NCBI RefSeq assembly: GCF_013141715.1
Contig: NZ_WHOA01000206.1
Location: 1 to 64,000 of the forward strand
DNA length: 64,000 nt
From: Paenibacillus phytorum
GTDB taxonomy: Bacteria > Bacillota > Bacilli > Paenibacillales > NBRC-103111
Direction of reading: 5' to 3'
The notes beneath the pieces are model-generated. The model worked only from the letters and a program-made list of their open reading frames with translations. It ran no database searches and was not told the DNA's origin. Numbering within the stretch: the first letter of the stretch is position 1; each line of letters opens with the position of its first letter. Both the position numbers and the translations under genes were made by a program. This document shows positions 49,534-58,583 of the stretch, in pieces.

Positions 49534-49574
49534 TAACTACTCACAAGGATTCTGAGGATTGACATCCATCCTCT

Positions 49575-50951
49575 TTAAATTAGGCCTTCACTAACGTAAA
49601 TCGGCTTTACTTTGCGTGTTTTGGTTTTCGTTGTCGATGTGTTATTACTCTTCAAAGCAGGAGATGTCATCTCAAACGAATGACTTTCCGTTTTCCTCAA
49701 CTTACCTTTCAATCGGCGGATTCGTTTCTCCAGTGCTTCCTCGACCTCGTTTTGCCTTTTATCTCCACGATGAAGCGAACGGCGGCGCCAGAGCTTCGCC
49801 CAAGCCTCCTCAGCGTAAAATATCGCCTGAGCAAAGTTCTTCTCTCGATGCTCATAATACATCGCTAGCTCCAAATAAGGCTCCAAATGAAGCGCAATGC
49901 TCGCGTTTTTGATAACAATCCAGCGTTTCCATAATTCAACTGCGTGAAGATACTCACCATTCTTCTTGTAAAAGGCAGCCAATAGAAGAATGGCTGATTC
50001 TTGATCAGCTGGATTAGATGATTCCAGATCATTCATTAACCTAGCAAATAATATATCGAAGTAATTCTCTGAAATTGCAGAACGGCCCATTTTGTCTAGC
50101 CATACACCTGTTCGGAACAGTTCTTCTAGTTCGAGTTCGGGATCAAGTTCAATTTCTCCACTCACTAGTTTGCCGAAATGTATGGCAAGTGCAGCTAAAG
50201 TAACGATATCGTGCTCATTATGAACGAACACACCTTCAAGTACGGATGGATTTTTCTCCGCCAAATATTGAAAATATAAAGCGGGTGCCATGGACCCCGG
50301 TACATCATCTACTCGCTCAAAACCTAGTCTGCTCTCTTCAACTTTGCTCAGACGGCAAGATGGCAGCGTGTTTCGCCACAAGCTTCGCGAGGGGTAAAGG
50401 AGATCAAGCTGAAACAGCTTCGCATCGTCAAATTGGAGTCGATTAAGAACATACCGATTCTTTAGAATAGGCCAATCGAACGTTCGGCCATTGTAGGAAA
50501 TGATATGCGTGAAGCGGTCGAGCAGTTCTTGCAAGTAAACAAGCATAGCATGCTCTTCCGCTGGGTTGCGAATCAAGAGCTGTTCTACCGTGAACAGCTC
50601 ACCGGTATAAAAGCCGATGCCGACCATGAACGGCACGTTGCCGCTACCTATGCCGAGTCCGGTCGTTTCGGTGTCGAAGAAGAGCAGCTCTTCGAGCCGG
50701 ACGACGGCGTCACGGTCGTGAAAGCAGGACAGCTGCTGCGCAACATCGGCCAGCTCACGCAGCCGATACTTGCCGTGCACGCTGTCCGCGCCGTACATAC
50801 GGCGCCGCATGACGAACGAGCCCGCCGGGCTCGTTTCTACATGGGCGCCGAGCTGCGCCCACTCGCCTTCTGGCACAGACAGGGTCGGCGGTGCTGCCTG
50901 AGCCGCCGCAGGTCCCCGCAGGCGGCCCAGCCTCTCACGGAGCCCGCTCAT
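49575..50951 (-). CDS. mrfB: MrfB-like (YprB) exonuclease
   Basis: A 458-residue protein. The central part is a DEDD/RNase H-like 3'-5' exonuclease: LLFFDTETTGLG (first Asp and Glu), ISYNGRTFDWPILKNRY (second Asp), HNEHDIVTLAALAIHFG (third Asp). The C-terminal third is a TPR-like helical region and ends in a basic tail. In B. subtilis, MrfB (YprB) works with the helicase MrfA in a nucleotide-excision pathway for mitomycin C damage. I chose the ATG at 50951, with a weak GGCGG upstream. The first 300 bases are markedly GC-rich. The mrfA gene is immediately upstream. Confidence 0.87.
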   Translation of the reverse strand: MSGLRERLGRLRGPAAAQAAPPTLSVPEGEWAQLGAHVETSPAGSFVMRRRMYGADSVHGKYRLRELADVAQQLSCFHDRDAVVRLEELLFFDTETTGLGIGSGNVPFMVGIGFYTGELFTVEQLLIRNPAEEHAMLVYLQELLDRFTHIISYNGRTFDWPILKNRYVLNRLQFDDAKLFQLDLLYPSRSLWRNTLPSCRLSKVEESRLGFERVDDVPGSMAPALYFQYLAEKNPSVLEGVFVHNEHDIVTLAALAIHFGKLVSGEIELDPELELEELFRTGVWLDKMGRSAISENYFDILFARLMNDLESSNPADQESAILLLAAFYKKNGEYLHAVELWKRWIVIKNASIALHLEPYLELAMYYEHREKNFAQAIFYAEEAWAKLWRRRSLHRGDKRQNEVEEALEKRIRRLKGKLRKTESHSFEMTSPALKSNNTSTTKTKTRKVKPIYVSEGLI

Positions 50952-51106
50952 CGGGCACCGCCTTCGAGCTGCGGAACAACCCGAATGTCCATCGGATCGC
51001 ACATCAAATACAGCGGAACCAGATGCGACAACCGAATAGGACCGGAACATATGTCCCCATTCTTTTTCAAACGGATTTTTATGTAGTAGGCTACAGAACC
51101 ACGCAT

Positions 51107-53356
51107 TTATAATCCCTCCATTAAAAGAAGGGATTTTTTCTTTGCGTCCATCCCTTCTATTTCAGTTCCAATACATGAAGGGCAGCCATCTTCACAGGGG
51201 CATTTTCGAATTAAGTTTCTGGCTGCTTCTTTTATTTCGTCGAATCGTTTATATACGTCTTCCGCTAATCCGATACCGCCGGGGTAATGGTCGTATATAA
51301 ATATCGTAGGCAGCTGCGAATGTTCTGCCCTTATTTGTGAAACTACGTGAATGTCGCTACGGTCGCACATGACAAGAATGGGTACGATATGCCTTATTAC
51401 ATTGGATATTCCCATTAATAGCTGCTCTAGTGTTTTTGTTTCTAAAGCCGGGTCAACCTCATTTATTTCTACCCAGGTCGCGCTGGTATGCAGTTCTTCT
51501 TCGGGAAGCTTAATCGGACCGTATCCAATATTTTCGAAACTGGTCAAACGGATTTTTTTAAACATGGTTGCCATAACATTTACTGCAGCGTCGCCGTAAT
51601 GAATTGACGTTGTTCGCCTTTTTCCCGTTCGGTCTATAGATAAGACTTTTAGCTTTACTGCCAGGTTCGCGTCGGTGTAATACTCTACATCGACTTCCCG
51701 TACGTATGCCTTCTTATGTTCCCAGTCTAATTTTTCTACTTGAAACTGTACTCCCTCATGTAGATAGATAGCTTCGTCGTGCAAAAGGGTCATGGCGCTA
51801 TATCTGTCCATCTCGCCAATAATTTTTACATTCGCTACATCTGACTGATCGATAATGACTACATTTTCCTGCGCTGCGGATCGAAGACTTACTTCATGGG
51901 CAGGAAATGACTGACTGGCCCAGTAAAACGAATCCCCAGCATGAGTAAGTACCCTTTCTTCTACTAAGTATTCCAATATGTCGGTTATCTCCAATGGACC
52001 GAATTCTTCCCCAATTTTCACAGGAAGTTCATACGCTGCACATCGTAAATGATCTACCAGGATTAATAAATTTTCCGGGTTAATTCTTGCTGATTCCGGG
52101 GAACGTTCGAAAAAGTATTCGGGATTTAAGACGAGATACTGGTCTATAGGGGTATTGCTGGCTACCATAACGACCAGGGCTTCCCCATGCCGTCTTCCAG
52201 CCCGGCCTGCTTGCTGCCATGTACTGGCGACGCTCCCCGGATACCCCGACATGATACAGACTTGCAGCTGCCCAATGTCTACCCCAAGTTCTAAAGCATT
52301 CGTACTAACTACGCCTAAAATCTCCCCGTTCCTTAATCCTCTTTCAATTTCCCGGCGCTGATTCGGTAAGTAGCCGCCCCGGTATCCCCTAATGGATTTG
52401 GCCCCTAGTTCATTTTTTACTAGTTGTTGTAGGTGACTTAGTATTAACTCAACTCTTACCCGACTGCGGGCAAAAACAATGGTCTGTACTTTATTTGATA
52501 AAAATTCTTTGGCTAACTGGTTTACTTCTACTGTTGCGCTTTTCCGAATGTTTAACGACTTATTTACAATTGGCGGGTTATAGAAAACAAAATGCTTCCT
52601 TCCCCTTGGTGCGCCGTTATCGTCAATTAGCCGCATAGGCTTTCCTGTAAGCTGTTCAGCTAGTTCCTTCGGATTTGCTATAGTTGCAGACGTGCAAATG
52701 AAAAGTGGATTGCTGCCGTAAAATTTACAGATTCGTTGTAATCTACGTATAACATTTGCTACATGGCTGCCGAAAACGCCCCTGTACGTATGTAGTTCGT
52801 CAATGACAATGTATTTAAGATTACTAAATAAACTGACCCATTTCGTATGATGGGGAAGGATTGCGGAATGTAACATATCTGGGTTAGTAATTACAATATG
52901 CCCTACTGTTCTTACAAGCTGCCTAATTGCTGGGGCAGTATCGCCGTCATATGTAAAGCTTTTAATATCAATGCCCATTTCAGTAATGATTTCGTTTAAT
53001 TCGCTTTTTTGGTCTTGCGCCAGGGCTTTGGTTGGGAATAGGTAAAGCGCACGGCTTCCGTCGTCTTCGGCTACTGCCTGTAATACAGGAAGGTTATAAC
53101 AAAGTGTTTTACCCGAAGCAGTTGGAGTAACAGCAACAATATTTTCACCTTTACGTACAGTTTCATAAGCTGTGTGCTGGTGAGTGTATAACTGTTCTAT
53201 TCCTCTTTGAGCTAATGCGGCCTTTATTCTTAGGTCTACGCTTTCAGGCATTGAACGGGTCTTTGCTTCTTGCGGTTCAACTTCATGCCAATTAACTATA
53301 TTTTCATTACTTTTTAATCCTTGTATTAAATCCGATAGGGATTTTTTTCTTATCAT
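51107..53356 (-). CDS. mrfA: MrfA (YprA) DNA helicase
   Basis: A 749-residue superfamily 2 helicase. Motifs in order: Q-like region, Walker A TPTASGKTLCYN, IVIDELHTYRGVFGSH (DEVH-type box as DELH), FICTSATIANP, TNALELGVDIGQL and QQAGRAGRRHG. The C-terminal MrfA-specific domain contains HYPGGIGLAEDVYKRF and a four-Cys zinc or iron-sulfur site (CPCEDGCPSCIG). This matches B. subtilis YprA/MrfA, which acts with MrfB in repair of mitomycin C crosslinks. I chose the ATG at 53356 with GGAGTGGTG upstream. Confidence 0.92.
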   Translation of the reverse strand: MIRKKSLSDLIQGLKSNENIVNWHEVEPQEAKTRSMPESVDLRIKAALAQRGIEQLYTHQHTAYETVRKGENIVAVTPTASGKTLCYNLPVLQAVAEDDGSRALYLFPTKALAQDQKSELNEIITEMGIDIKSFTYDGDTAPAIRQLVRTVGHIVITNPDMLHSAILPHHTKWVSLFSNLKYIVIDELHTYRGVFGSHVANVIRRLQRICKFYGSNPLFICTSATIANPKELAEQLTGKPMRLIDDNGAPRGRKHFVFYNPPIVNKSLNIRKSATVEVNQLAKEFLSNKVQTIVFARSRVRVELILSHLQQLVKNELGAKSIRGYRGGYLPNQRREIERGLRNGEILGVVSTNALELGVDIGQLQVCIMSGYPGSVASTWQQAGRAGRRHGEALVVMVASNTPIDQYLVLNPEYFFERSPESARINPENLLILVDHLRCAAYELPVKIGEEFGPLEITDILEYLVEERVLTHAGDSFYWASQSFPAHEVSLRSAAQENVVIIDQSDVANVKIIGEMDRYSAMTLLHDEAIYLHEGVQFQVEKLDWEHKKAYVREVDVEYYTDANLAVKLKVLSIDRTGKRRTTSIHYGDAAVNVMATMFKKIRLTSFENIGYGPIKLPEEELHTSATWVEINEVDPALETKTLEQLLMGISNVIRHIVPILVMCDRSDIHVVSQIRAEHSQLPTIFIYDHYPGGIGLAEDVYKRFDEIKEAARNLIRKCPCEDGCPSCIGTEIEGMDAKKKSLLLMEGL

Positions 53357-53405
53357 ATTTTCACCACTCCGCATAGAACGATTGTTCCCCTATTATAAAC
53401 GTCTC

Positions 53406-53443
53406 ACACAAAATAAAAAAGCCCCATTTATTTACTAGGGCCT
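53406..53443 (-). terminator. Terminator of the 106-residue hypothetical gene
   Basis: On the minus strand AAGAGGCCC pairs with GGGGCTTTT (one mismatch) across a loop of about 14 bases, followed by a T run. It separates the hypothetical gene at 53463 from mrfA. Confidence 0.55.
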
Positions 53444-53462
53444 CTTTAATACGTTCATATGT

Positions 53463-53783
53463 CTACATGAGATCGGATGAATCATCATAATCATACCGAA
53501 TTCCTTCATGTTCTATAGTTGCCAGTTGAGCATTGACAGAGAGAGCTTGTATCGCATTCTCTTGCATTTTGAGCAAAACTTCATGATAATCTCTTGAACG
53601 ATGCTCTTCCCTATCATGTTTCATCGCTGTTCTTAGCGCTCTTTCAATGATAATAACATCATGACTAGTAATATTCACGGTTTCTCGCACCTCTTCTTGG
53701 TCCTTCATTTCATAACAACTAGTTTTGCCATAATCATGAAAAACCATACCGTTCAAGGGAATATCCAGAAACTCGTAATCCAC
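53463..53783 (-). CDS. Hypothetical protein
   Basis: A 106-residue acidic soluble protein beginning MDYEFLDIPLNGMVFHDYGK. No family was recognised. The middle is a long helix rich in Arg, Glu and His (HDVIIIERALRTAMKHDREEHRSRDYHEVLLKM). The last part is acidic (DYDDSSD). It diverges from the nitroreductase gene, with only 50 bases between the start codons, so the two may share a control region. Codon usage looks ordinary, but no clear ribosome binding site was noted, so confidence is moderate. Confidence 0.5.
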   Translation of the reverse strand: MDYEFLDIPLNGMVFHDYGKTSCYEMKDQEEVRETVNITSHDVIIIERALRTAMKHDREEHRSRDYHEVLLKMQENAIQALSVNAQLATIEHEGIRYDYDDSSDLM

Positions 53784-53833
53784 TTTGAAATCAGGTAATA
53801 TTAGTAAGATTACAAAATAAGGAGGAATTCATA

Positions 53834-54436
53834 ATGACAACTTCTTTACCTGCTGAAGTCGAATCCAATCGTCAACCTGACCACGAAATAAACCCTCAAT
53901 TCCTAACACGTTGGTCGCCCCGCTCCTTTACCGATCAAGAAGTGACAGAAGATGTTCTCCTTAGTCTTTTTGAAGCCGCTAGGTGGGCACCTTCCGGAAG
54001 CAACTTGCAGCCATGGCGCTTCATTATTGCCCGTACACCCGAGCAAAGAGCCAAATTCCACAACTTCATTATGCCAGGCAACCGAGAATGGTGTGAAAAA
54101 GCTCCCGTCCTCACCCTTGTCATTTCACATACCAAAACGCCAAAAGGCGGCGATAACCCAAGTCACGCGTTCGATGCTGGTACAGCTTGGGGCTACCTCG
54201 CTCTAGAAGCCAACAATCAAGGTCTTATCACTCACGCTATGGGCGGATTCGATCGGAATCAAGCCCGTGAAGCCCTTCAAATCCCTGAAGAGTACGATAT
54301 TCATGCAGTGATCGCCATTGGTTACCGTGGCCCCGTCAACGCACTTGATGAGAAGTTCCAAGAACGCGAAATCCCATCAGGCAGACGAGAGTTAAGCGAG
54401 CTTTTATTCGGTGGAGAATTTGGTCAGACCCTTTAA
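53834..54436 (+). CDS. Nitroreductase family protein
   Basis: A 200-residue FMN-dependent oxidoreductase of the nitroreductase family. Recognisable blocks: LTRWSPRSFTDQEV (phosphate-binding Arg-Ser), FEAARWAPSGSNLQPWRFI (flavin contact), and GTAWGYLALEANNQGLITHAMGGFDRNQAREAL, typical of the dimer interface. It would reduce nitro compounds, quinones or similar with NAD(P)H; the substrate is unknown. The ribosome binding site AAGGAGG is strong. A bidirectional terminator follows. Confidence 0.9.
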   Translation: MTTSLPAEVESNRQPDHEINPQFLTRWSPRSFTDQEVTEDVLLSLFEAARWAPSGSNLQPWRFIIARTPEQRAKFHNFIMPGNREWCEKAPVLTLVISHTKTPKGGDNPSHAFDAGTAWGYLALEANNQGLITHAMGGFDRNQAREALQIPEEYDIHAVIAIGYRGPVNALDEKFQEREIPSGRRELSELLFGGEFGQTL

Positions 54437-54445
54437 GTTCATGAA

Positions 54446-54493
54446 AAAAGAACACTTCATCACGAGTGAAATCGTGTCATGAGGTGTTCTTTC
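54446..54493. terminator. Bidirectional intrinsic terminator
   Basis: AAAGAACAC with TCACGA pairs with TCGTGTCATGAGGTGTTCTTT around a GTGAAA loop, with A and T runs outside. It lies between the convergent nitroreductase and YfhP-like genes. Confidence 0.85.
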
Positions 54494-54536
54494 ATTTTAT
54501 AAGAATATTCAACTTTATCCATTCATTTTAAATCTA

Positions 54537-55532
54537 TCAAACGTACGGCGGATCCCACGCTTTCTTATCCCAACCGAGCTTATCGCTGACCACGTTCATG
54601 TCCCGGTCCAGCATCACGTTGACGCCGAAAGGCAGCTTGCGCTTGTGCCAGAAGCGCACATCGCGCCACTGCACTTCATAACCGTCGTTCTTCTCTTTCC
54701 AACACACGTGAATCCGTTGCGCGAAGTGTAAGAAGGCGCGAACGCCATCCGTGGCCATGGTAGCCTGAACAATAGGATGTGAGTCATTCTGATTGTAATC
54801 CGCTTTACTGTATTCCTCTTGAATGAATACGCGACCATGTCGGATCTCTCCTAGATAGAAGCATGTGTCACCCTCAAGAACAAACTGCCATTGAAACCAA
54901 CTTAGGCTCGGAATGAGATGACAGATGCCCTCTGCGAGGTTCAACTCGCTTTTTACAAGCTTAACGAATCGATTGCGCTGCGAGGCTCTTATAGCAATAT
55001 AGAGGAAGGTTGCCGCATATATCAAAGCGAACATCTCTCCGATATGGCTGCCACTATTTCCATCCCAGATGAACAACCATAGAAGGACACCAAGGCCATG
55101 AAGACCAAATAAGAAGGGTTCATAGAGACAGAGGGTGTCGAGATGGAACCATTTCTGCGAAAATGGACGGAAGCACTGGACGCCATACACATTGAACAAA
55201 TCTAGAAATACGTGGAACACGACAGCTGCAAAAGTCCATAGATATAAGCTAATCAGATGCTCCCACACACCAAACATGGCAGCAAGGGGCAGACTTAGAA
55301 GGATGGGCCAAATGAACAAAGCCGGCAACGAATGTGTGATTCCGCGATGTACACGAACGTAATTCGCATATCCTCTCAGACGTGCAAAAGTGTCAAAATC
55401 AGGGGCATGCGAACCAATGAGTGTTCCTGCAAGTATGGCATGGGCCAGCGCAGGTTCCTGCGCAACAGCCGGTTCCAAACATGCCAATCCCGCTAACGTG
55501 ACGCCGAACAATAAGTGGCTTCCTGTGTCCAT
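54537..55532 (-). CDS. yfhP: YfhP-like metal-dependent membrane hydrolase (DUF457 type)
   Basis: A 331-residue membrane protein like B. subtilis YfhP (YdjM/LexA-binding hydrolase-like). MDTGSHLLFGVTLAGLA, SHAPDFDTFARLRG and HRGITHSLPALF hold the conserved His and Asp residues that define the family. Several hydrophobic segments fill the first 200 residues and the C-terminus is hydrophilic. I favour the ATG at 55532 because the family begins MDTGxH. The frame continues to an ATG at 55571 that overlaps the upstream stop (ATGA), so coupling from there is possible. Function is unknown. Confidence 0.78.
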   Translation of the reverse strand: MDTGSHLLFGVTLAGLACLEPAVAQEPALAHAILAGTLIGSHAPDFDTFARLRGYANYVRVHRGITHSLPALFIWPILLSLPLAAMFGVWEHLISLYLWTFAAVVFHVFLDLFNVYGVQCFRPFSQKWFHLDTLCLYEPFLFGLHGLGVLLWLFIWDGNSGSHIGEMFALIYAATFLYIAIRASQRNRFVKLVKSELNLAEGICHLIPSLSWFQWQFVLEGDTCFYLGEIRHGRVFIQEEYSKADYNQNDSHPIVQATMATDGVRAFLHFAQRIHVCWKEKNDGYEVQWRDVRFWHKRKLPFGVNVMLDRDMNVVSDKLGWDKKAWDPPYV

Positions 55533-55567
55533 GTGTCGATCACCAATCCTTTTGGTCGTTGTGTGAG

Positions 55568-56551
55568 TCATCCTGCTGCTTCCGCGGTCAAATCTATACT
55601 TCCGATCACATCGTTACTTGTGTTATCAGCCGTTATTGATGGAACATTCTCCCACCGTTCATGGACATTAAACCAATAAAACCATGCCGAAGGCTGCTCG
55701 CGGATAACTCGCTCCATGAACGCATTCAAATGCAAATTTACCTCAGCACGCTCTGAACGTCCTGAACGCTCAAATTGTTTGTGTAAAAGCATTGGAGATC
55801 CATAAACTAACCTATGTTTAAACCCTTTGACGCGATACCCGTAGAAAGGCACAACCGGCACATCAAGCTCAAGCGCTAACATGGCTGCACCTTCAGGCGT
55901 ACGAGTTAGTCGGCCAAATAGCCTGGATAAAGGAAATGTCGGTCTCCAGAAGTCACCGAGGATGAAAATAACCCCGCCGTTCTGTACGTGCTTTTTTAAT
56001 GTACGATATAGCTCCAACGGGGGGACACTGTCGTAATCTAAGCCGTTACATCCCATAGCGGCGAACTTCATATACAGAGGTTTAAGTTCGGGACTTCCCG
56101 CGGAAGCCACCGTTAAGCAATCGAATTTCTGAGTCAAATACCAATAATAGTTGAAAAAATTACCAACATGCGGGGCATAGACAATGAATCCCTTTCCCTT
56201 CGCTTGACGCTGTGCGTCCTCCAGATGTTCCTCACCTTGCACGTCAAAGTGATTAGCATGAAGATTTTTCAACCGAGCAGAAAGGAATAGAATTTCATAA
56301 AGCGTATACACGACATTTTGAACATAATGCTTGGAGATAGCCTTTAATGAGCTCTTAGGCATTTCACCAAGTAAGTCTATTAAATTGTGTTCCACTCGCT
56401 TTAGAAACCCTTTTTGGAAAACCTGATAAAGCGCAATCGCTAACATAGAACAAGCAGCCGACATCATCCATATGGGAAAAACGCGAAGCACTCTCTCGAT
56501 GCGAAGTAACCTACGTTCATTCAATGTCAGCTTGGAAATCCATTCATACAA
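55568..56551 (-). CDS. LpxL/HtrB-like lysophospholipid acyltransferase
   Basis: A 327-residue acyltransferase of the lipid A late-acyltransferase (LpxL/HtrB) family, unusual for a Gram-positive organism with no lipid A. It has an N-terminal membrane segment, the APHVGNFFNYYW block carrying the catalytic His, FILGDFWRPTFPLSRLFGRLTRTPEGAAMLA, VPVVPFYGYRVKG and a C-terminal FYWFNVHERW that matches the family's HERW-like end. It would transfer an acyl chain to a lipid acceptor. It lies 20 bases after an OlsB-like gene and overlaps the YfhP-like frame, suggesting a shared pathway. Confidence 0.8.
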   Translation of the reverse strand: MYEWISKLTLNERRLLRIERVLRVFPIWMMSAACSMLAIALYQVFQKGFLKRVEHNLIDLLGEMPKSSLKAISKHYVQNVVYTLYEILFLSARLKNLHANHFDVQGEEHLEDAQRQAKGKGFIVYAPHVGNFFNYYWYLTQKFDCLTVASAGSPELKPLYMKFAAMGCNGLDYDSVPPLELYRTLKKHVQNGGVIFILGDFWRPTFPLSRLFGRLTRTPEGAAMLALELDVPVVPFYGYRVKGFKHRLVYGSPMLLHKQFERSGRSERAEVNLHLNAFMERVIREQPSAWFYWFNVHERWENVPSITADNTSNDVIGSIDLTAEAAG

Positions 56552-56571
56552 GGTAAGTCCTCCTTACCTGC

Positions 56572-57342
56572 TTAAGTAGTCAGAAAGTGGCGTTTATAAC
56601 GACGTGTAACCCGATCTTTTTGTAAAATAATAAAGAAATCAACGGTTTCAAACAGCTCATCATATGCCGGGTCTCCGCCAATCTCCGCTCCGAGCCATTG
56701 ATAGCCTTTCATTAGAGGCGGCAGTTTACGGAATAGTTCTTTTTCGTTGCCATCGATTTCTATGCGAGCAAGGCCAGGGATTCGATGTGTGGCAAGCGGT
56801 TCAATACCGAATCGGTCTGTTATCACCTGCTTATGGCGCAGCATCGAGTAGATCAAATTGAGTTCCTCTAAATTGCCCATATGCACACTTGCACAACCAA
56901 TTAAGTGCGTATAATTCCGCTCGCTAATATATCCAGCAATGCCTTCCCATAGGAGTTGAATCGCTTTTCCACCACGATATTCGGGAGCAATACAGCTCCG
57001 TCCAAGCTCCAGCGTTTGACTTTTCAAATCTGAAAAGGCAGTAAGATCAAATTCAGTTTCGGAATAAAATCCGATCCCGCTCAATGCTCGATCCCCAGGC
57101 AGCAACCGATAGGTACCGATCACTTGCTCGGTTTCGATATCTTTCACAATGAGATGATCACAGTAAGCATCGTAGACGTCTCTCTCAAGCCCCTGCTCAT
57201 TCAGCATCCTCATATTCTTCTCTTCCTCGACGAAAACTTGATACCTAAGTCGCATAGCCTGCTCAATCTCTTGTGCGCTGCTTGCAAGCCTAACCGACAG
57301 CTTGGCATGCTGGGGCGCCGTATTCAGAAGTGGTCCACTCAT
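56572..57342 (-). CDS. OlsB-like GNAT N-acyltransferase
   Basis: A 256-residue acyltransferase of the acyl-ACP-dependent GNAT group (OlsB/hemolysin-like). LRYQVFVEEEKN near residue 40 and GTYRLLPGDRAL are diagnostic, followed by LELGRSCIAPEYRGGKAIQLLWEGIAGY and HLIGCASVHMG. OlsB proteins N-acylate ornithine with a hydroxy-acyl group to make lyso-ornithine lipid. Here the downstream LpxL-like gene could add a second acyl chain. The substrate is inferred. I chose the ATG at 57342, ten bases after GAAAGG; a TTG at 57360 is an alternative. Confidence 0.78.
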   Translation of the reverse strand: MSGPLLNTAPQHAKLSVRLASSAQEIEQAMRLRYQVFVEEEKNMRMLNEQGLERDVYDAYCDHLIVKDIETEQVIGTYRLLPGDRALSGIGFYSETEFDLTAFSDLKSQTLELGRSCIAPEYRGGKAIQLLWEGIAGYISERNYTHLIGCASVHMGNLEELNLIYSMLRHKQVITDRFGIEPLATHRIPGLARIEIDGNEKELFRKLPPLMKGYQWLGAEIGGDPAYDELFETVDFFIILQKDRVTRRYKRHFLTT

Positions 57343-57476
57343 CTTCCTCACGCCTTTCAACTGGAGTCTTATAACTCAAGGTTAGCAGAGGATTATTAAG
57401 TGTTCGTTTTCGTGTTATTAAGAATTTGTAATATTTCGTGAATGACTCACCACTTTCTATATTTTTGGATGTAAAA

Positions 57477-57509
57477 AAGAACAGAGCTCTTATTACGAGC
57501 TCTGTTCTT
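57477..57509. terminator. Intrinsic terminator of the lrg operon
   Basis: AAGAACAGAGCTC pairs perfectly with GAGCTCTGTTCTT around TTATTAC, with flanking A and T runs. It ends the lrgAB transcript and could work in both directions. Confidence 0.88.
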
Positions 57510-57523
57510 CAACATGCACGGCA

Positions 57524-58213
57524 CTATTTTAACCAGATGTAAATGGGTATAAATAATATCGAAGTCATAATCCCACAAATCCCCATGGATAATCCAGCAA
57601 ATCCTCCCTGCTGTTCAGAATCCTTGAATACTTTGGCTGTTCCAATGCCATGAGCCGCTGTACCAATTGCTATGCCGATCGAAATATCATCTCTAATTCG
57701 AAACCAACTCAAGATCCGAGTACCAAACATACTGCCCATCAGTCCAGTTAAAGTGGTCAATACCGCTGTTAATTCCGGAATCGCACCTAGCCGCGAGGCT
57801 ATTTCAATGGAGATGGCTGAACTTACCGATTTGGGAAGCATACTTAGGATAATGGACTGGCTTCCTCCCAATAACCCCACAATGGCGGCACTTGCTGCAA
57901 TGCCCGTAATAGAACCCGCTAAAACACTTATCAAGACACGCGCCAAATTCCTACGTATCAATTCTCTGTATTTGTAAAGAGGTACGCCTAACGCAACTGT
58001 TGCAGGCCCTAATAAAAGCGTTAGCACGTCAGCCCCTCGTTTAAAGTCCTCATAAGGAATACGAAAACTTACTAATACAATGATAATGAACCCCGTACAA
58101 CTAAAAAGAGGATGCATAAACCGCCATCTTTGGTACAACAAATTGGCTAACGCATAGCTGATTACACTTAGAGAAAGACCAAACAATGGATGCTGCAGTA
58201 TGCTATTCGCCAT
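57524..58213 (-). CDS. lrgB: LrgB/CidB-like membrane protein
   Basis: A 229-residue polytopic membrane protein of the LrgB family. Typical segments are LLGPATVALGVPLYKYRELI, LLGGSQSIILSMLPKSVSSAISIEIASRLG and SIGIAIGTAAHGIGTAKVF. With LrgA it modulates murein hydrolase activity, autolysis or metabolite transport. I chose the ATG at 58213 with AAAGGAGAG upstream; a codon at 58222 is less well placed. It overlaps the lrgA end by a few bases, so the two are coupled. Confidence 0.88.
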   Translation of the reverse strand: MANSILQHPLFGLSLSVISYALANLLYQRWRFMHPLFSCTGFIIIVLVSFRIPYEDFKRGADVLTLLLGPATVALGVPLYKYRELIRRNLARVLISVLAGSITGIAASAAIVGLLGGSQSIILSMLPKSVSSAISIEIASRLGAIPELTAVLTTLTGLMGSMFGTRILSWFRIRDDISIGIAIGTAAHGIGTAKVFKDSEQQGGFAGLSMGICGIMTSILFIPIYIWLK

Positions 58214-58553
58214 GTTTAGCACTCTCCTTTCCTAGCTTTGACGATACCCAACCTGTTACTACAAGAACAGCCACCGTTGCTCCGACAGTCCCGCCACAAA
58301 TGGCAAGCCAATTAGCTCCAATGATCGGAATAAATGCTAATACGCCAACCGTAAAAGGAATAAAAAAGAGCATCATATGCCTCGTTAACAGTGAAGCCGC
58401 TTCTTCCACCCAAGTTAGCTTGACGAGCTTAGTAAACAAAGCCGCGGTAAAAAGAATGAGCCCGATCACGTTGCCTGGTAGCGGCAGGTGCAGGCTCAAC
58501 TGAATCACATAACCTAAGAAATTAAAGCCTAGTAATATAGCAAAGCCGAGCAT
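58203..58553 (-). CDS. lrgA: LrgA/CidA-like holin-type membrane protein
   Basis: A 116-residue membrane protein with four hydrophobic segments, as in the CidA/LrgA holin-like family. LHLPLPGNVIGLILFTAALF is the conserved loop-helix, and LTRHMMLFFIPFTVGVLAFIPIIG the next. It forms the small subunit paired with LrgB. The ribosome binding site TGGAG lies close to the ATG at 58553. It is the first gene of the lrg operon, although a small hydrophobic ORF lies upstream in the same orientation. Confidence 0.88.
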   Translation of the reverse strand: MLGFAILLGFNFLGYVIQLSLHLPLPGNVIGLILFTAALFTKLVKLTWVEEAASLLTRHMMLFFIPFTVGVLAFIPIIGANWLAICGGTVGATVAVLVVTGWVSSKLGKESAKHGE

Positions 58554-58583
58554 AATAATTCTCCATTCCAGCTGCGAGCAGCA

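Noticed and set aside
50505..51112. Plus-strand ORFs opposite mrfB
   Set aside because: They are GC-driven shadows of the mrfB N-terminal coding region.
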